Of a stretch of 64,000 nucleotides of DNA, positions 41,873 to 49,537 are shown one piece after another. The position numbers and the translations under genes are program-made. The notes under the pieces were generated by a model that saw only the letters and a program-made list of their open reading frames with translations, did not search any database and had not been told where the DNA came from. The stretch is from an uncultured Caulobacter sp. (GTDB taxonomy: Bacteria; Pseudomonadota; Alphaproteobacteria; Caulobacterales; Caulobacteraceae). Numbering within the stretch: position 1 is the first letter of the stretch; every line of letters starts with the position of its first letter. Location of the stretch: assembly GCF_947036865.1 (NCBI RefSeq), contig NZ_CAMQSF010000019.1, positions 1 to 64,000 of the forward strand. Direction: 5' to 3'.

Positions 41873-42366
41873 GCGTCGCCCTCCCCGGCGCGCTCTAGGT
41901 GGACGCTGTTCGCCCGGGCCGCAAGGGCCGCCAGCGAGGCTCGCCACCATTCGCCGTGACGTTGAAGAAAGATCGCGCTCGGAAAGCCGTGCCGCGCGAC
42001 ATGCGAGGCCGGCACGCTGTCCCAGCCGCGATGCTCGACCGTCACGCGGGTCTGTCCGCCCTCCACGGCCTCGAACCGCACCTCGACCTCGGTGTCCATG
42101 CCGGGCGCGAAGGTCGCCTGTCGCCAGCCGAAGACCAGCCGCGCGCCGCGCTCCCAGACCCTGACCCTGCCGATCTCGAAGACCTGGCCGGTCGACTGGC
42201 GCTCCAGCAGGCGTCCATCCTCGAACGCCAGGACCCCCGGCGCGCGCGGGGTGAAGGCGAACAGCGGGTTGGGCCGCCACCACAGGCCGATGTCGTCGGT
42301 GAAGGCGTCGAACACCGCCTCGGGCGGCGCGGCGATGCGCAAGGCGACGACGATCCTGGAGCTCAC
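41869..42366 (-). CDS. SRPBCC (AHSA1-type) domain protein
   Basis: A 165-residue START/Bet v 1-like protein with a hydrophobic ligand pocket. Typical opening VALRIAAPPEAVFDAFTDDIG, followed by the conserved WWRPN and the hairpin strands ending in RVTVEHRGWD. The C-terminus is a long helix (HGEWWRASLAALAAR). Such proteins are commonly encoded with ArsR regulators, as here, and may act as sensors or hydrolases of small hydrophobic compounds. Its ligand is unknown. Start and stop each overlap the adjoining gene by four nt. Confidence 0.9.
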   Translation of the reverse strand: MSSRIVVALRIAAPPEAVFDAFTDDIGLWWRPNPLFAFTPRAPGVLAFEDGRLLERQSTGQVFEIGRVRVWERGARLVFGWRQATFAPGMDTEVEVRFEAVEGGQTRVTVEHRGWDSVPASHVARHGFPSAIFLQRHGEWWRASLAALAARANSVHLERAGEGDA

Positions 42367-42692
42367 CGGACCTTGGCCTCCACATGCGCCTTCAGCGCCG
42401 AGAGCTGATCGGCCCAGTGATCCGCGGCGGCGTCCAGCCAGGCCTTCAGCTCGGCCATCGGCTCGGCGCGCAGGCGATAGACCCGGACGCGGGCGTCGAA
42501 GTCGGGGTGGCTCTCCTCCACCAGACCCGACTGGCGCAAGGCGCGGAGATGACGGCTCATCGCCGGCGGCGTCAGGCCGAGGCTGTCGGCCAATTCACCG
42601 GCGCGACGCGGCCGCTCGCGGAGCAAGTCGATCGTCCGCCGGCGATGCGGATCCGCCAGGGCGGCGAGCGTGCGGTCCAGCGCCTCGCTCAA
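42363..42692 (-). CDS. ArsR-family transcriptional regulator
   Basis: A 109-residue winged-helix repressor: DRTLAALADPHRRRTIDLLR, then the recognition region ADSLGLTPPAMSRHLRALRQ and the wing GLVEESHPDFDARVRVYRL. No metal-binding cysteine box (CxC) is present, so this is of the metal-independent subgroup often paired with SRPBCC proteins. It probably controls its own operon from the AT-rich region near 43500. Third gene of the VOC-YjbR-ArsR-SRPBCC-MFS series, overlapping both neighbours by four nt. Confidence 0.92.
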   Translation of the reverse strand: MSEALDRTLAALADPHRRRTIDLLRERPRRAGELADSLGLTPPAMSRHLRALRQSGLVEESHPDFDARVRVYRLRAEPMAELKAWLDAAADHWADQLSALKAHVEAKVR

Positions 42693-43024
42693 GGCAGCGC
42701 GCCCGCGAGCTTTTTGGGCGCGACATTGCGCCAGGCGTCGAGCAGCGCGCCGCGCGCCGTGGCCTCGTCGCAGGCGGCCAGGCGGACGCGGGTCGCCCCG
42801 CCCTTCCCCCAGCCGCCGGGCACGGGTGCGAACACCTCGGGCTCGGCCGCGACGCGCATCTCTTGCTGGTCCGGCGTCAGCTTGACCATCGCCCAGGCGG
42901 CGTCCGGATTGCCCAGCGTCGCGAAGATCCGGCCGCAGCGGAAGTCGACCGTCCCCATGTGCGATCCTTCGACCGCCTGGGGCAGAGCCAGGGCCAGCCG
43001 GCGGAAGTCGTCCGGCGTGATCAC
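42689..43024 (-). CDS. MmcQ/YjbR family protein
   Basis: A 111-residue protein of the MmcQ/YjbR family (double-wing, CyaY-like DNA-binding fold; function not established). Recognisable features are TPDDFRRLALALPQAVEGSH at the start, FRCGRIFATLGN, and AMVKLTPDQQEMRVAAEPEV. The C-terminal helix DEATARGALLDAWRNVAPKK is typical. Second gene of the overlapping chain. Members are often encoded near ArsR or VOC genes, which does not reveal function. Confidence 0.9.
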   Translation of the reverse strand: MITPDDFRRLALALPQAVEGSHMGTVDFRCGRIFATLGNPDAAWAMVKLTPDQQEMRVAAEPEVFAPVPGGWGKGGATRVRLAACDEATARGALLDAWRNVAPKKLAGALP

Positions 43025-43479
43025 GCGGCGCCGACCGTGATCTTAAGGCCGCTGCGGCGCTCCATCTCGGCCGTCGACACCGCCTCGACCTCGGCCGAGA
43101 CTGTCCAGATGTGCTGCTCGGGATCCCGGCAGCGATAGGTGCGCGCGCCGTAGAACTGGGTCTCGGGCGGCGCCAGGATCTCGGCCCCGGCCGCCCTCGC
43201 CCGCTCGCAATGCGCGTCGACGTCTCCGTCGATGTAGATGTGCACGGTCTGGGTGGTCTTGCCGCCCAGCGCGGCGGGGCTGGCGTGATTTTCGCTCCAT
43301 TCGCCGCCGATCATCACGGTGGCGTCGCCATGGCTCATCTGGGCGTGCGCCACGCCGCCGTCCTCGCCCTCGATCAGGAAGGTCAGCTCGAAGCCGAACG
43401 CCGCCTCCAGGAAGGCCAGGGCCGCCTTCGGGTCGCGATAGGTGACGGCGGACACCAGGCCTTTACGCGGTTCGGGCAT
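43021..43479 (-). CDS. VOC/glyoxalase-family protein
   Basis: A 152-residue vicinal-oxygen-chelate fold protein from ATG 43479; an upstream extension is rejected because it runs through the promoter region. Paired beta-alpha-beta-beta-beta units are visible: VSAVTYRDPKAALAFLEAAF at the N-terminus and VHIYIDGDVDAHCERARAAG in the second half, then EILAPPETQFYGARTYRCRD. Of the DUF/PhnB-like type, often annotated as bleomycin-resistance-like. Which metal ligands are intact cannot be judged here. It is the first gene of the minus-strand chain. Confidence 0.88.
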   Translation of the reverse strand: MPEPRKGLVSAVTYRDPKAALAFLEAAFGFELTFLIEGEDGGVAHAQMSHGDATVMIGGEWSENHASPAALGGKTTQTVHIYIDGDVDAHCERARAAGAEILAPPETQFYGARTYRCRDPEQHIWTVSAEVEAVSTAEMERRSGLKITVGAA

Positions 43480-43496
43480 CGCGGCGGTCCTTTCAC

Positions 43497-43532
43497 TATT
43501 TCCGGAATATTTAACGCATATCGCAATTACCT
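43497..43532. promoter_or_regulatory. AT-rich promoter region of the VOC-MFS operon
   Basis: A markedly AT-rich patch in an otherwise GC-rich genome, 20-55 nt before the VOC start and 115-150 nt before the ABC gene. It is the best candidate for the promoter and ArsR-binding site. No exact palindrome is assigned. Confidence 0.35.
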
Positions 43533-43648
43533 TGGCAAGCGGCCGTTCGGATCGCCGCCGGCATGACCGGCTCTTAACTTGGCGGTGGCCCGCCGCCTCG
43601 CCATAGTCGCCGCGTCGGGCCGAGTCGCCCGGCGTCGGGACCCGTCGC

Positions 43649-44566
43649 ATGTCGATCGCCCTCGAGGCCGACCGCCTCACCAAGACCTACGGGGCGGTGC
43701 GCGCCCTCGACGATTTCTCCATCGCCATTCCCGCCGGCGGCGTGTTCGGGGTGCTCGGCCCCAACGGCGCGGGCAAGAGCACCCTCTTCCGCATCGCCCT
43801 GGGCCTGGTGCGGCCCACCGAGGGCTCGGCGCGCCTGTTCGGCGCCGCCCCCGGCGACATCACCGCCCTGCGCAAGGTCGGGGCGATGATCGAGACCCCG
43901 CGCTATCCGCCCTATCTGACCGCCCGCGACACCCTGACGATGCTGGCCCTGGAAAGCGGCAAGAAGGACGCCGACATCGGCGGCTGGCTGGAGCGGGTCA
44001 GCCTGACCCACGCCGCCGACCGCGCCACCAGCGGCTTCTCGGTCGGCATGAAACAGCGCCTGGGCCTGGCGGCCGCCTTCCTGACCAAGCCCGAGCTCGT
44101 GATCCTGGACGAGCCGACCAGCGGCATGGACCCGGCCGGCATCCAGGAGATCCGCGCCCTGATCGTCGACCTGGCCAAGCGCGAGGGCGTCACCGTCATC
44201 CTGGCCAGCCACCAGCTGGACGAGGTCAAGCGGGTCTGCGACCGCGTCGCCATCCTGTCGCGCGGCAAGGTCGTGGCCGAGGGCGGCGTGGCCGAACTGA
44301 CCGCCGGCGAGGCGCGCCTGCGCCTGACCCTGGCCTCTCCCCTGGCTCCGGCCCTGGCCGTGCTGGACGACCGCGGCGAGGCCGACGGCGCCGACGCCGT
44401 GCTGGCCGACATCCCGCGCGCCGAGGCCCCCGCCGTCATCCGCGCCCTGGTCGAGGCCGGCGCCGAGATCGTCGAGGCGCGGTGGCGCGAGGTCGACCTC
44501 GAGGGGGTCTATCTGAAAACGCTGGGCCAGACCCCCTCGGCCGCCGCCCCGGAAGGAGCCGCCTGA
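43649..44566 (+). CDS. ABC transporter ATP-binding protein
   Basis: A 305-residue ABC ATPase of the exporter type (YxlF/NatA-like). Walker A GVLGPNGAGKSTLFRI (about 34-49), a Q-loop, signature SGFSVGMKQRLGLAAAF and Walker B ELVILDEPTSGMDPAGI are intact, followed by the switch histidine in ILASHQLDE. A C-terminal 80-residue extension follows the ATPase domain, as in the DrrA/CcmA-like subfamily. It is coupled with the permease: its TGA overlaps the permease ATG by one base. Cargo unknown. Confidence 0.93.
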   Translation: MSIALEADRLTKTYGAVRALDDFSIAIPAGGVFGVLGPNGAGKSTLFRIALGLVRPTEGSARLFGAAPGDITALRKVGAMIETPRYPPYLTARDTLTMLALESGKKDADIGGWLERVSLTHAADRATSGFSVGMKQRLGLAAAFLTKPELVILDEPTSGMDPAGIQEIRALIVDLAKREGVTVILASHQLDEVKRVCDRVAILSRGKVVAEGGVAELTAGEARLRLTLASPLAPALAVLDDRGEADGADAVLADIPRAEAPAVIRALVEAGAEIVEARWREVDLEGVYLKTLGQTPSAAAPEGAA

Positions 44567-45396
44567 TGCTGGCCGACGCCATCGCCGCCGAACGCTTCCG
44601 CCTGCTGCGCGACCGCTCGGCCCTGTTCTGGGGCTTCGTCTTCGCCCCGCTGGTCAACTTCCTGCTCAATATCAGCGGCGACCTCTTCGTGCGCTACGTC
44701 CTGAAGAAGGCGACGCCGGAGCTGACGGTCGCGGTCGTCGACCAAGTAATCAAGGCGCTGGCGGACGGCGCCTCGACCTTCGCGGCGCTGTTCCTGATGA
44801 TCGGCGCGGCCGCGGTGCTGGCCGGCGACTATCGATGGGAGACCTGGCGGCTGATGACGCCGCGCAACACGCGCCTCAACCTCTTGCTGGCCAAGCTGCT
44901 CGTCGTCGGTGAAGCGGTGTTCTGGAGCCTGCTGCTGAGCGCGGCGCTGTCGGCGGCGGCGGCGGTGATCGGCGCGGGGATCGGCGGCAAGACCCTGACC
45001 CTGTCGATGTTCGACCGCAACCTGTTCGACGTGATCGGCGTGCTGGCCATCACCTGGCTGGAGGCCATGACCCTGGCGGCGCTGGCGGCCGGCGTCGGCG
45101 TGCTGTCGCGCTCGACCCTGGGCGTGGTGATCGCGTGCCTGGGCTTCCGGTTCGTGCAGACGATCCTGGCCGGCGCACTGCGGATGATGGAGCAGAACCA
45201 GCCGCCGAGCTGGAAGCTGCTGGCCATCCCCGCCTACGACGCCGACCTGCTGCGCGCGGCGCTGCTGAACCCGGCGGCTCTGGGGCCGGCGAGCGGCTCG
45301 GCCGGCGTGGCGCTGGCGGCGCTGGCGGCGTGGATCGCGGCGCTAGCGGCCGGGGCCCTTTGGCTGTTCCGGCGGCAGGATCTGACGAAGGAGTGA
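44566..45396 (+). CDS. ABC transporter permease
   Basis: A 276-residue membrane protein with about six hydrophobic segments, partner of the preceding ATPase. It starts MLADAIAAERFRLLRDRSAL, a conserved amphipathic entry helix of ABC-2-type permeases, and continues with ALFWGFVFAPLVNFLLN. A further long hydrophobic region spans about residues 110-200. The substrate cannot be deduced. Overlap TGATG with the upstream gene implies coupled translation. After the stop come about 110 nt holding a small palindrome before the next gene. Confidence 0.9.
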   Translation: MLADAIAAERFRLLRDRSALFWGFVFAPLVNFLLNISGDLFVRYVLKKATPELTVAVVDQVIKALADGASTFAALFLMIGAAAVLAGDYRWETWRLMTPRNTRLNLLLAKLLVVGEAVFWSLLLSAALSAAAAVIGAGIGGKTLTLSMFDRNLFDVIGVLAITWLEAMTLAALAAGVGVLSRSTLGVVIACLGFRFVQTILAGALRMMEQNQPPSWKLLAIPAYDADLLRAALLNPAALGPASGSAGVALAALAAWIAALAAGALWLFRRQDLTKE

Positions 45397-45468
45397 GGGC
45401 TCGAATCCTAGTCGATCGCGAGATCGCCGCTACGCCTGGCGTCAATAGACCGCGAAACGTAAACTTGG

Positions 45469-45483
45469 CCTGGTGACACCAGG
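45469..45483. promoter_or_regulatory. Perfect 15-bp palindrome before the secreted protein gene
   Basis: CCTGGTG-A-CACCAGG, 24 nt before the ATG of the next gene. Seven-bp arms with a single central base suit a dimeric DNA-binding protein. No regulator is identified. Confidence 0.4.
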
Positions 45484-45507
45484 ATGCCGAGGTACGGAGA
45501 GGGTCGT

Positions 45508-46107
45508 ATGAAACGTTTGGTCGCCGCGCTCACGGCATGTTCGGCGCTGTGCTTGGGACAAGCCTGGGCTCAGACCGCGAGCCTTCCCTCACCTAGCGGA
45601 GCGCCAGCTTCCTCTAACCCAGAGATGCAGCGCCTGTTCGATGAAGATCAGGCTGACCGTAGGGGCGATGCGACAGCCCTGGATTGGGGGCAAATCACGT
45701 TGCATGACGGGCCGCGTCGAACTGCTGTGGCCAAACTGCTGGAGGCGGGCGCCCTCCGAACGGGCCAGGACTTCCTCCAGGCCGCTTTCGTCTTTCAGCA
45801 CGGCCGCGCGCCAAATGACTTTCTCCTAGCCCATACCCTGGCGATGGTCGCCGTAGCCAAGGGTGAGCGGAGCGCCCTCTGGATAGCGAGCGCGAGTCTG
45901 GATCGCTATCTGCAGGCTATCGAGCGACCGCAAATCTTCGGGACGCAGTACGACATTCCTGGCCAGGGCGAACCATCTCAGGGGCTGTATGATCGTGACT
46001 TGGTCGCCGACGCCCTGCGTCTGGAACTCGGCGTACCATCGCAAGCTGAACAGGCTTCGCGGCTAGCGGCGTATCGGCGCGAAGCCGCCAGCCAGCGCCG
46101 GCGGTGA
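45508..46107 (+). CDS. Secreted protein, DUF6624-like
   Basis: A 199-residue protein with a Sec signal peptide from ATG 45508 (MKRLVAALTACSALCLGQAWAQ; an upstream in-frame ATG is less likely). The core resembles DUF6624: EMQRLFDEDQADRR, TGQDFLQAAFVFQHG and the closing DRYLQAIERPQIFGTQYDIP, where the RPQIFGTQ part matches the family's typical block. Function unknown. Its base composition is visibly lower in GC than its neighbours and it uses more A/T-ending codons, so it may have been acquired. A 15-bp palindrome sits 24 nt upstream. Confidence 0.75.
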   Translation: MKRLVAALTACSALCLGQAWAQTASLPSPSGAPASSNPEMQRLFDEDQADRRGDATALDWGQITLHDGPRRTAVAKLLEAGALRTGQDFLQAAFVFQHGRAPNDFLLAHTLAMVAVAKGERSALWIASASLDRYLQAIERPQIFGTQYDIPGQGEPSQGLYDRDLVADALRLELGVPSQAEQASRLAAYRREAASQRRR

Positions 46108-46111
46108 CCCC

Positions 46112-46144
46112 GAAACAAGAAAGGCCCCGGATCGCTCCGGGGCC
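46112..46144 (-). terminator. Terminator of the rpoA-rplQ transcript
   Basis: On the minus strand after rplQ, a perfect 9-bp stem GGCCCCGGA / TCCGGGGCC with a GCGA (GNRA) tetraloop, followed by TTTCTTGTTTC. It lies between the convergent rplQ and DUF6624-like stops. Confidence 0.85.
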
Positions 46145-46171
46145 CCTCGTCTCAGCCGAGGCTGAAATCTC

Positions 46172-46585
46172 TTAGTCTTCGGCGTCGGCCGTGAAGACCG
46201 GGCCCGAGTCCTTGCCCTTTTCCGAGACGTCGCGGTCGACGAACTCGATCACGGCCATCGGGGCGTTGTCGCCGTAGCGGAAGCCGGCCTTCAGGACGCG
46301 GATGTAGCCGCCCTGACGGTCCTTGTAGCGCGGGCCGAGCACGGCGAAGAGCTTGCCGACTTGCTCGACGTCGCGAACCGAGCTGATGGCCTGACGGCGC
46401 GCGTGCAGGTCGCCGCGCTTGGCCAGGGTGACCAGCTTTTCGACGATCGGACGCAGTTCCTTGGCCTTCGGCAGGGTGGTGACGATCTGCTCGTGCTTGA
46501 TCAGCGAGGCCGACATGTTGGCGAACATGGCGGCGCGGTGAGCCGAGGTGCGGCCCAGTTTGCGGTGGGCGTAGCCGTGACGCAT
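46172..46585 (-). CDS. rplQ: 50S ribosomal protein L17
   Basis: L17, 137 residues, lines the peptide-exit side of the large subunit. Starts [20 protein letters not shown], the invariant L17 opening, followed by [20 protein letters not shown]. The usual length is 120-140. Last gene of the alpha operon, separated from rpoA by a 200-nt gap with a hairpin, and followed by a strong terminator. Confidence 0.97.
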   Translation of the reverse strand: MRHGYAHRKLGRTSAHRAAMFANMSASLIKHEQIVTTLPKAKELRPIVEKLVTLAKRGDLHARRQAISSVRDVEQVGKLFAVLGPRYKDRQGGYIRVLKAGFRYGDNAPMAVIEFVDRDVSEKGKDSGPVFTADAED

Positions 46586-46712
46586 TTTCTTCTCTCCTGG
46601 GCGCTTGGCCCGAGCGGCGTCCTGACGAGGAGCGCCTGATTGTCACCAATCCTGGTCCGTCCCGACCCGGTTCAGAGCGAAGCGCCGGGGCCCTCCACCG
46701 CGTAGCGGCTTC

Positions 46713-46758
46713 AAAAGGCCCAGGCCGCTCCCCCTTTCCGAAGAGAGGAAGAGCGGCC
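46713..46758 (-). terminator. Hairpin between rpoA and rplQ
   Basis: Arms GGCCGCTC / GAGCGGCC (46723-46730 and 46751-46758) with an inner CTTTCC/GGAAG pairing. On the minus strand it is followed a few bases later by CCTTTT. It could trim rplQ expression relative to rpoA. Confidence 0.5.
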
Positions 46759-46788
46759 CGGATTTAGCGCGATAGGCTTCGAAGGTTC

Positions 46789-47805
46789 TTAGATTTGGTC
46801 TTCGAACTTCTTGGCCAGGTCTTCGATGTTCTCCGGCGGCCAGTTCGGCACGTCCATGCCGAGGTGCAGACCCATGCCGGCGAGCACTTCCTTGATCTCG
46901 TTCAGCGACTTGCGGCCGAAGTTCGGGGTGCGCAGCATCTCGGCTTCGGTCTTCTGGATCAGGTCGCCGATATAGACGATGTTGTCGTTCTTCAGGCAGT
47001 TGGCCGAACGGACCGACAGTTCCAGCTCGTCGACCTTCTTCAGCAGGGCCGGGTTGAACGGCAGTTCCGGCTTGGACTCGTCGGCCGACTTGGCCTTCGG
47101 TTCCTCGAAGGTGATGAAGATCTGCAGTTGGTCCTGCAGGATCCGGGCGGCGTAGGCCACGGCGTCCACCGGGGTGACGGCGCCGTTGGTTTCCACTTCC
47201 AGGATCAGCTTGTCATAGTCCAGCGACTGGCCCTGACGGGTCGGCTCGACGCGGTAGGCGACGCGCTTGACCGGCGAGTACAGGGCGTCGACGGCGATCA
47301 GGCCGATCGGCGCGTCTTCCGGACGGTTGCGGTCGGCCGGGACATAGCCCTTGCCCGTGTTGACCGTGAACTCCATCCGCACCGAGGCGCCGTCGTCCAG
47401 CGTGCAGAGCACGTGGTCGGGGTTCAGGATCTCGATATCGGCAGGGGTCTCGATCTGACCGGCGGTGACCGGACCGGGGCCCGTGGCGCGCAGGGTCATG
47501 CGCTTGGGGCCTTCGGCGTGCATGCGCACGGCCAGCTGCTTGATGTTCAGAACGATGTCGACGACGTCCTCGCGGACGCCTTCGAGCGAGGAGAATTCGT
47601 GCACGACGCCATCGATCTGGATGGCGGTGACGGCGGCGCCTTGCAGCGACGAGAGGAGAACGCGACGCAGGGCGTTGCCGAGCGTCACACCGAAACCGCG
47701 CTCGAGCGGTTCGGCGACGATGCGAGCCTTGCGGGTCGCGTCGGCGCCGGTTTCGATCTGCGGCTTCTCAGGACGGATCAGCTCGTTCCAGTTTCTTTCG
47801 ATCAC
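46789..47805 (-). CDS. rpoA: RNA polymerase alpha subunit
   Basis: Alpha subunit of RNA polymerase, 338 residues, nucleates core assembly and contacts promoter UP elements and activators. The N-terminal domain has [20 protein letters not shown] (about 34-53) and the C-terminal domain shows [20 protein letters not shown] with [20 protein letters not shown], the DNA- and activator-binding helices. Standard length. It is cotranscribed after rpsK and rpsM from the promoter near 48770. Confidence 0.99.
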   Translation of the reverse strand: MIERNWNELIRPEKPQIETGADATRKARIVAEPLERGFGVTLGNALRRVLLSSLQGAAVTAIQIDGVVHEFSSLEGVREDVVDIVLNIKQLAVRMHAEGPKRMTLRATGPGPVTAGQIETPADIEILNPDHVLCTLDDGASVRMEFTVNTGKGYVPADRNRPEDAPIGLIAVDALYSPVKRVAYRVEPTRQGQSLDYDKLILEVETNGAVTPVDAVAYAARILQDQLQIFITFEEPKAKSADESKPELPFNPALLKKVDELELSVRSANCLKNDNIVYIGDLIQKTEAEMLRTPNFGRKSLNEIKEVLAGMGLHLGMDVPNWPPENIEDLAKKFEDQI

Positions 47806-47881
47806 GTGGTCGGTCCCTTGAACGCGGCTCGCCGGCCGCGTTTTGCGCAGCCGGCGAAGGAGAATTGTGGTCTAAAAAATA

Positions 47882-48271
47882 CTAGACGCGACGACGCTTG
47901 GGCGGACGGCAGCCGTTGTGCGGGATCGGCGTGACGTCGCGGATCGTCGTAATCGTCATGCCGGCGGCTTGCAGAGCGCGCAGGGCCGACTCGCGACCGG
48001 AGCCCGGACCCGAGACGTTGACTTCCAGCGTCTTGACGCCGTGCTCGGCGGCTTTCTTGCCCGCGTCCTCGGCGGCCATCTGGGCGGCGTACGGGGTCGA
48101 CTTGCGCGAGCCCTTGAAGCCCATCATGCCGGCCGAGGACCACGAGATCGTGTTGCCCTGGGCGTCGGTGATGGTGATCATGGTGTTGTTGAACGAGGCG
48201 TTCACGTGCGCCACGCCCGAGGTGATGTTCTTGCGTTCGCGACGTTTAACGCGAGCCGGTTCCTTGGCCAT
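47882..48271 (-). CDS. rpsK: 30S ribosomal protein S11
   Basis: S11, 129 residues, in the platform of the small subunit, near the Shine-Dalgarno helix. Recognised by [40 protein letters not shown] and the conserved end [16 protein letters not shown]. Placed between rpsM (13-nt gap) and rpoA in the standard alpha-operon order. Confidence 0.98.
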   Translation of the reverse strand: MAKEPARVKRRERKNITSGVAHVNASFNNTMITITDAQGNTISWSSAGMMGFKGSRKSTPYAAQMAAEDAGKKAAEHGVKTLEVNVSGPGSGRESALRALQAAGMTITTIRDVTPIPHNGCRPPKRRRV

Positions 48272-48284
48272 CGGTCAGGCTACC

Positions 48285-48653
48285 TTACTTCTTCTTGCCG
48301 GCGATCGGCTTGGCCGGACCCTTGCGGGTGCGGGCGTTCGTGTGGGTGCGCTGACCGCGGACCGGCAGGCCCTTGCGGTGACGCAGGCCGCGGTAGCAGG
48401 CCAGGTCCATCAGACGCTTGATGTTCATCGAGTTCTCGCGACGCAGGTCGCCCTCGACGGTGTAGTCACGGTCGATCGTTTCGCGGATGGCGAGGACTTC
48501 GGCGTCGGTCAGCTGGTTGACGCGACGCGCATCCTCGATGCCCACCTTCGTGATGATGTCACGAGCCGACTTTTGGCCGATGCCGTGAATGTACTGAAGC
48601 GCGATCAGGACGCGCTTGTTCGTCGGGATGTTGACGCCTGCGATACGGGCCAC
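48285..48653 (-). CDS. rpsM: 30S ribosomal protein S13
   Basis: S13, 122 residues, in the head of the small subunit with contacts to tRNA and L5. The start is GTG at 48653 (protein begins [20 protein letters not shown] after the initiator), with GGAGAA nine bases upstream; a longer frame upstream would add seven non-conserved residues. Conserved features are [13 protein letters not shown] and the basic tail [19 protein letters not shown]. First gene of the alpha operon, with its own promoter about 110-135 nt upstream. Confidence 0.96.
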   Translation of the reverse strand: MARIAGVNIPTNKRVLIALQYIHGIGQKSARDIITKVGIEDARRVNQLTDAEVLAIRETIDRDYTVEGDLRRENSMNIKRLMDLACYRGLRHRKGLPVRGQRTHTNARTRKGPAKPIAGKKK

Positions 48654-48760
48654 GTCTAATGTTCTCCTAGTCACGCACTAAAGACGCGAACGGCGCGCCC
48701 GGCCGGACCAGAAGATCCAAACCGGCGCGCACGGATCGCGCCCTTTCGCGGAAGCGCCCC

Positions 48761-48788
48761 GTTATAGGGATCGTTTCACTTCCGTCAA
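48761..48788 (-). promoter_or_regulatory. Promoter of the rpsM-rpsK-rpoA-rplQ operon
   Basis: Minus-strand -35 TTGACG (48783-48788) and -10 TATAAC (48761-48766) with a 16-bp spacer, near-consensus for the housekeeping sigma factor. It lies immediately after the adk terminator-like hairpin, about 110 nt before the rpsM start. Confidence 0.75.
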
Positions 48789-48803
48789 CAACTGAATCCA
48801 CGG

Positions 48804-48822
48804 AAAAGCCCGCAAATTCGGG
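48804..48822 (-). terminator. Weak terminator-like hairpin after adk
   Basis: On the minus strand, CCCG-AATTTG-CGGG followed by CTTTT, seven nt past the adk stop. The stem is only 4 bp, so termination would be partial. Confidence 0.4.
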
Positions 48823-48828
48823 GTTCAA

Positions 48829-49398
48829 TCAGGCGACGACGCCCAGGGCGCCATCGATCGCGGCGGCGACCGCTTCGACGGTCCCCATGCCATCCAATTC
48901 CGTCAGCTTCCCCTGCCCTTCATAGTAAGGCAGCAGCGGCGCGGTCTGGGCGTTGTACTGGGCCAGGCGAGTCACGAAGACCTCGGGATTGTCGTCCGGC
49001 CGCCCCTGCTCCTCGAACCGCTTCTTGATCCGTTCGATCAGGGCCGGTTCGTCTACCTTGAGTCGGAGAACGACGTCGATCTTCTGTCCGCGGGCGGAAA
49101 GCATTTTATCGAGCGCCTCGGCCTGGGCGACCGTGCGCGGGAAGCCGTCGAAGATCGCGCCGCCGGCGGCCTCGGCCTCCGGCAAGCGGTCCTCGATCAG
49201 GGCGATGACGATCTCGTCGGTGACCAGTTCCCCGCGATCCAGCACGCCCTTGACCTTCTGACCCAGCTCGGAGCCCGAAGCGATCGCCGCGCGCAGCATG
49301 TCGCCGGTCGAGAGCTGGACCATGCCGCGCTCGGCGACCAGGCGCTTGGCCTGGGTGCCCTTCCCCGCCGCCGGCGGACCGAACAGGATCAAGTTCAT
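48829..49398 (-). CDS. adk: Adenylate kinase
   Basis: Converts AMP + ATP to 2 ADP. 189 residues from ATG 49398. P-loop FGPPAAGKGTQAKRLV (about 6-21), QLSTGDMLRAA and the AMP-binding GFPRTVAQAEALDKML are present. The LID segment is short and lacks zinc-binding cysteines, as in many alphaproteobacteria. Between secY and the alpha operon, in the conserved order. Hairpins on both sides suggest that its level is set separately. Confidence 0.97.
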   Translation of the reverse strand: MNLILFGPPAAGKGTQAKRLVAERGMVQLSTGDMLRAAIASGSELGQKVKGVLDRGELVTDEIVIALIEDRLPEAEAAGGAIFDGFPRTVAQAEALDKMLSARGQKIDVVLRLKVDEPALIERIKKRFEEQGRPDDNPEVFVTRLAQYNAQTAPLLPYYEGQGKLTELDGMGTVEAVAAAIDGALGVVA

Positions 49399-49469
49399 GA
49401 AAGCCCCTTCGCGCGTCGCCGAGTCTCTCGCCCGGCTCTCATCTCCCGGAGCAGACCTAGAGCCCCGGG

Positions 49470-49507
49470 AAAGAAAACGGAAGCCGGTTTTGTGACAAAC
49501 CGGCTTC
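49470..49507 (-). terminator. Strong hairpin between secY and adk
   Basis: A perfect 11-bp stem GAAGCCGGTTT / AAACCGGCTTC with a 6-nt loop; on the minus strand it is followed by CGTTTTCTTTCC. A convincing intrinsic terminator 31 nt after the secY stop and 72 nt before adk. Confidence 0.75.
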
Positions 49508-49537
49508 AACGCTTCTGACAATGTGGAACGATGAAGC

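Noticed and set aside
40607-42385. A 592-codon frame that would fuse an N-terminal extension to the TetA-like MFS protein
   Set aside because: The extra part is the out-of-frame shadow of the SRPBCC gene; the MFS family begins at MTEQTTDSRI and the 4-nt overlap pattern of the operon supports ATG 41872.
43579-45396. A 605-codon frame suggesting an ABC ATPase-permease fusion
   Set aside because: The first half is the wrong frame of the ATPase gene; the two genes overlap by one base (TGATG) and are separate.
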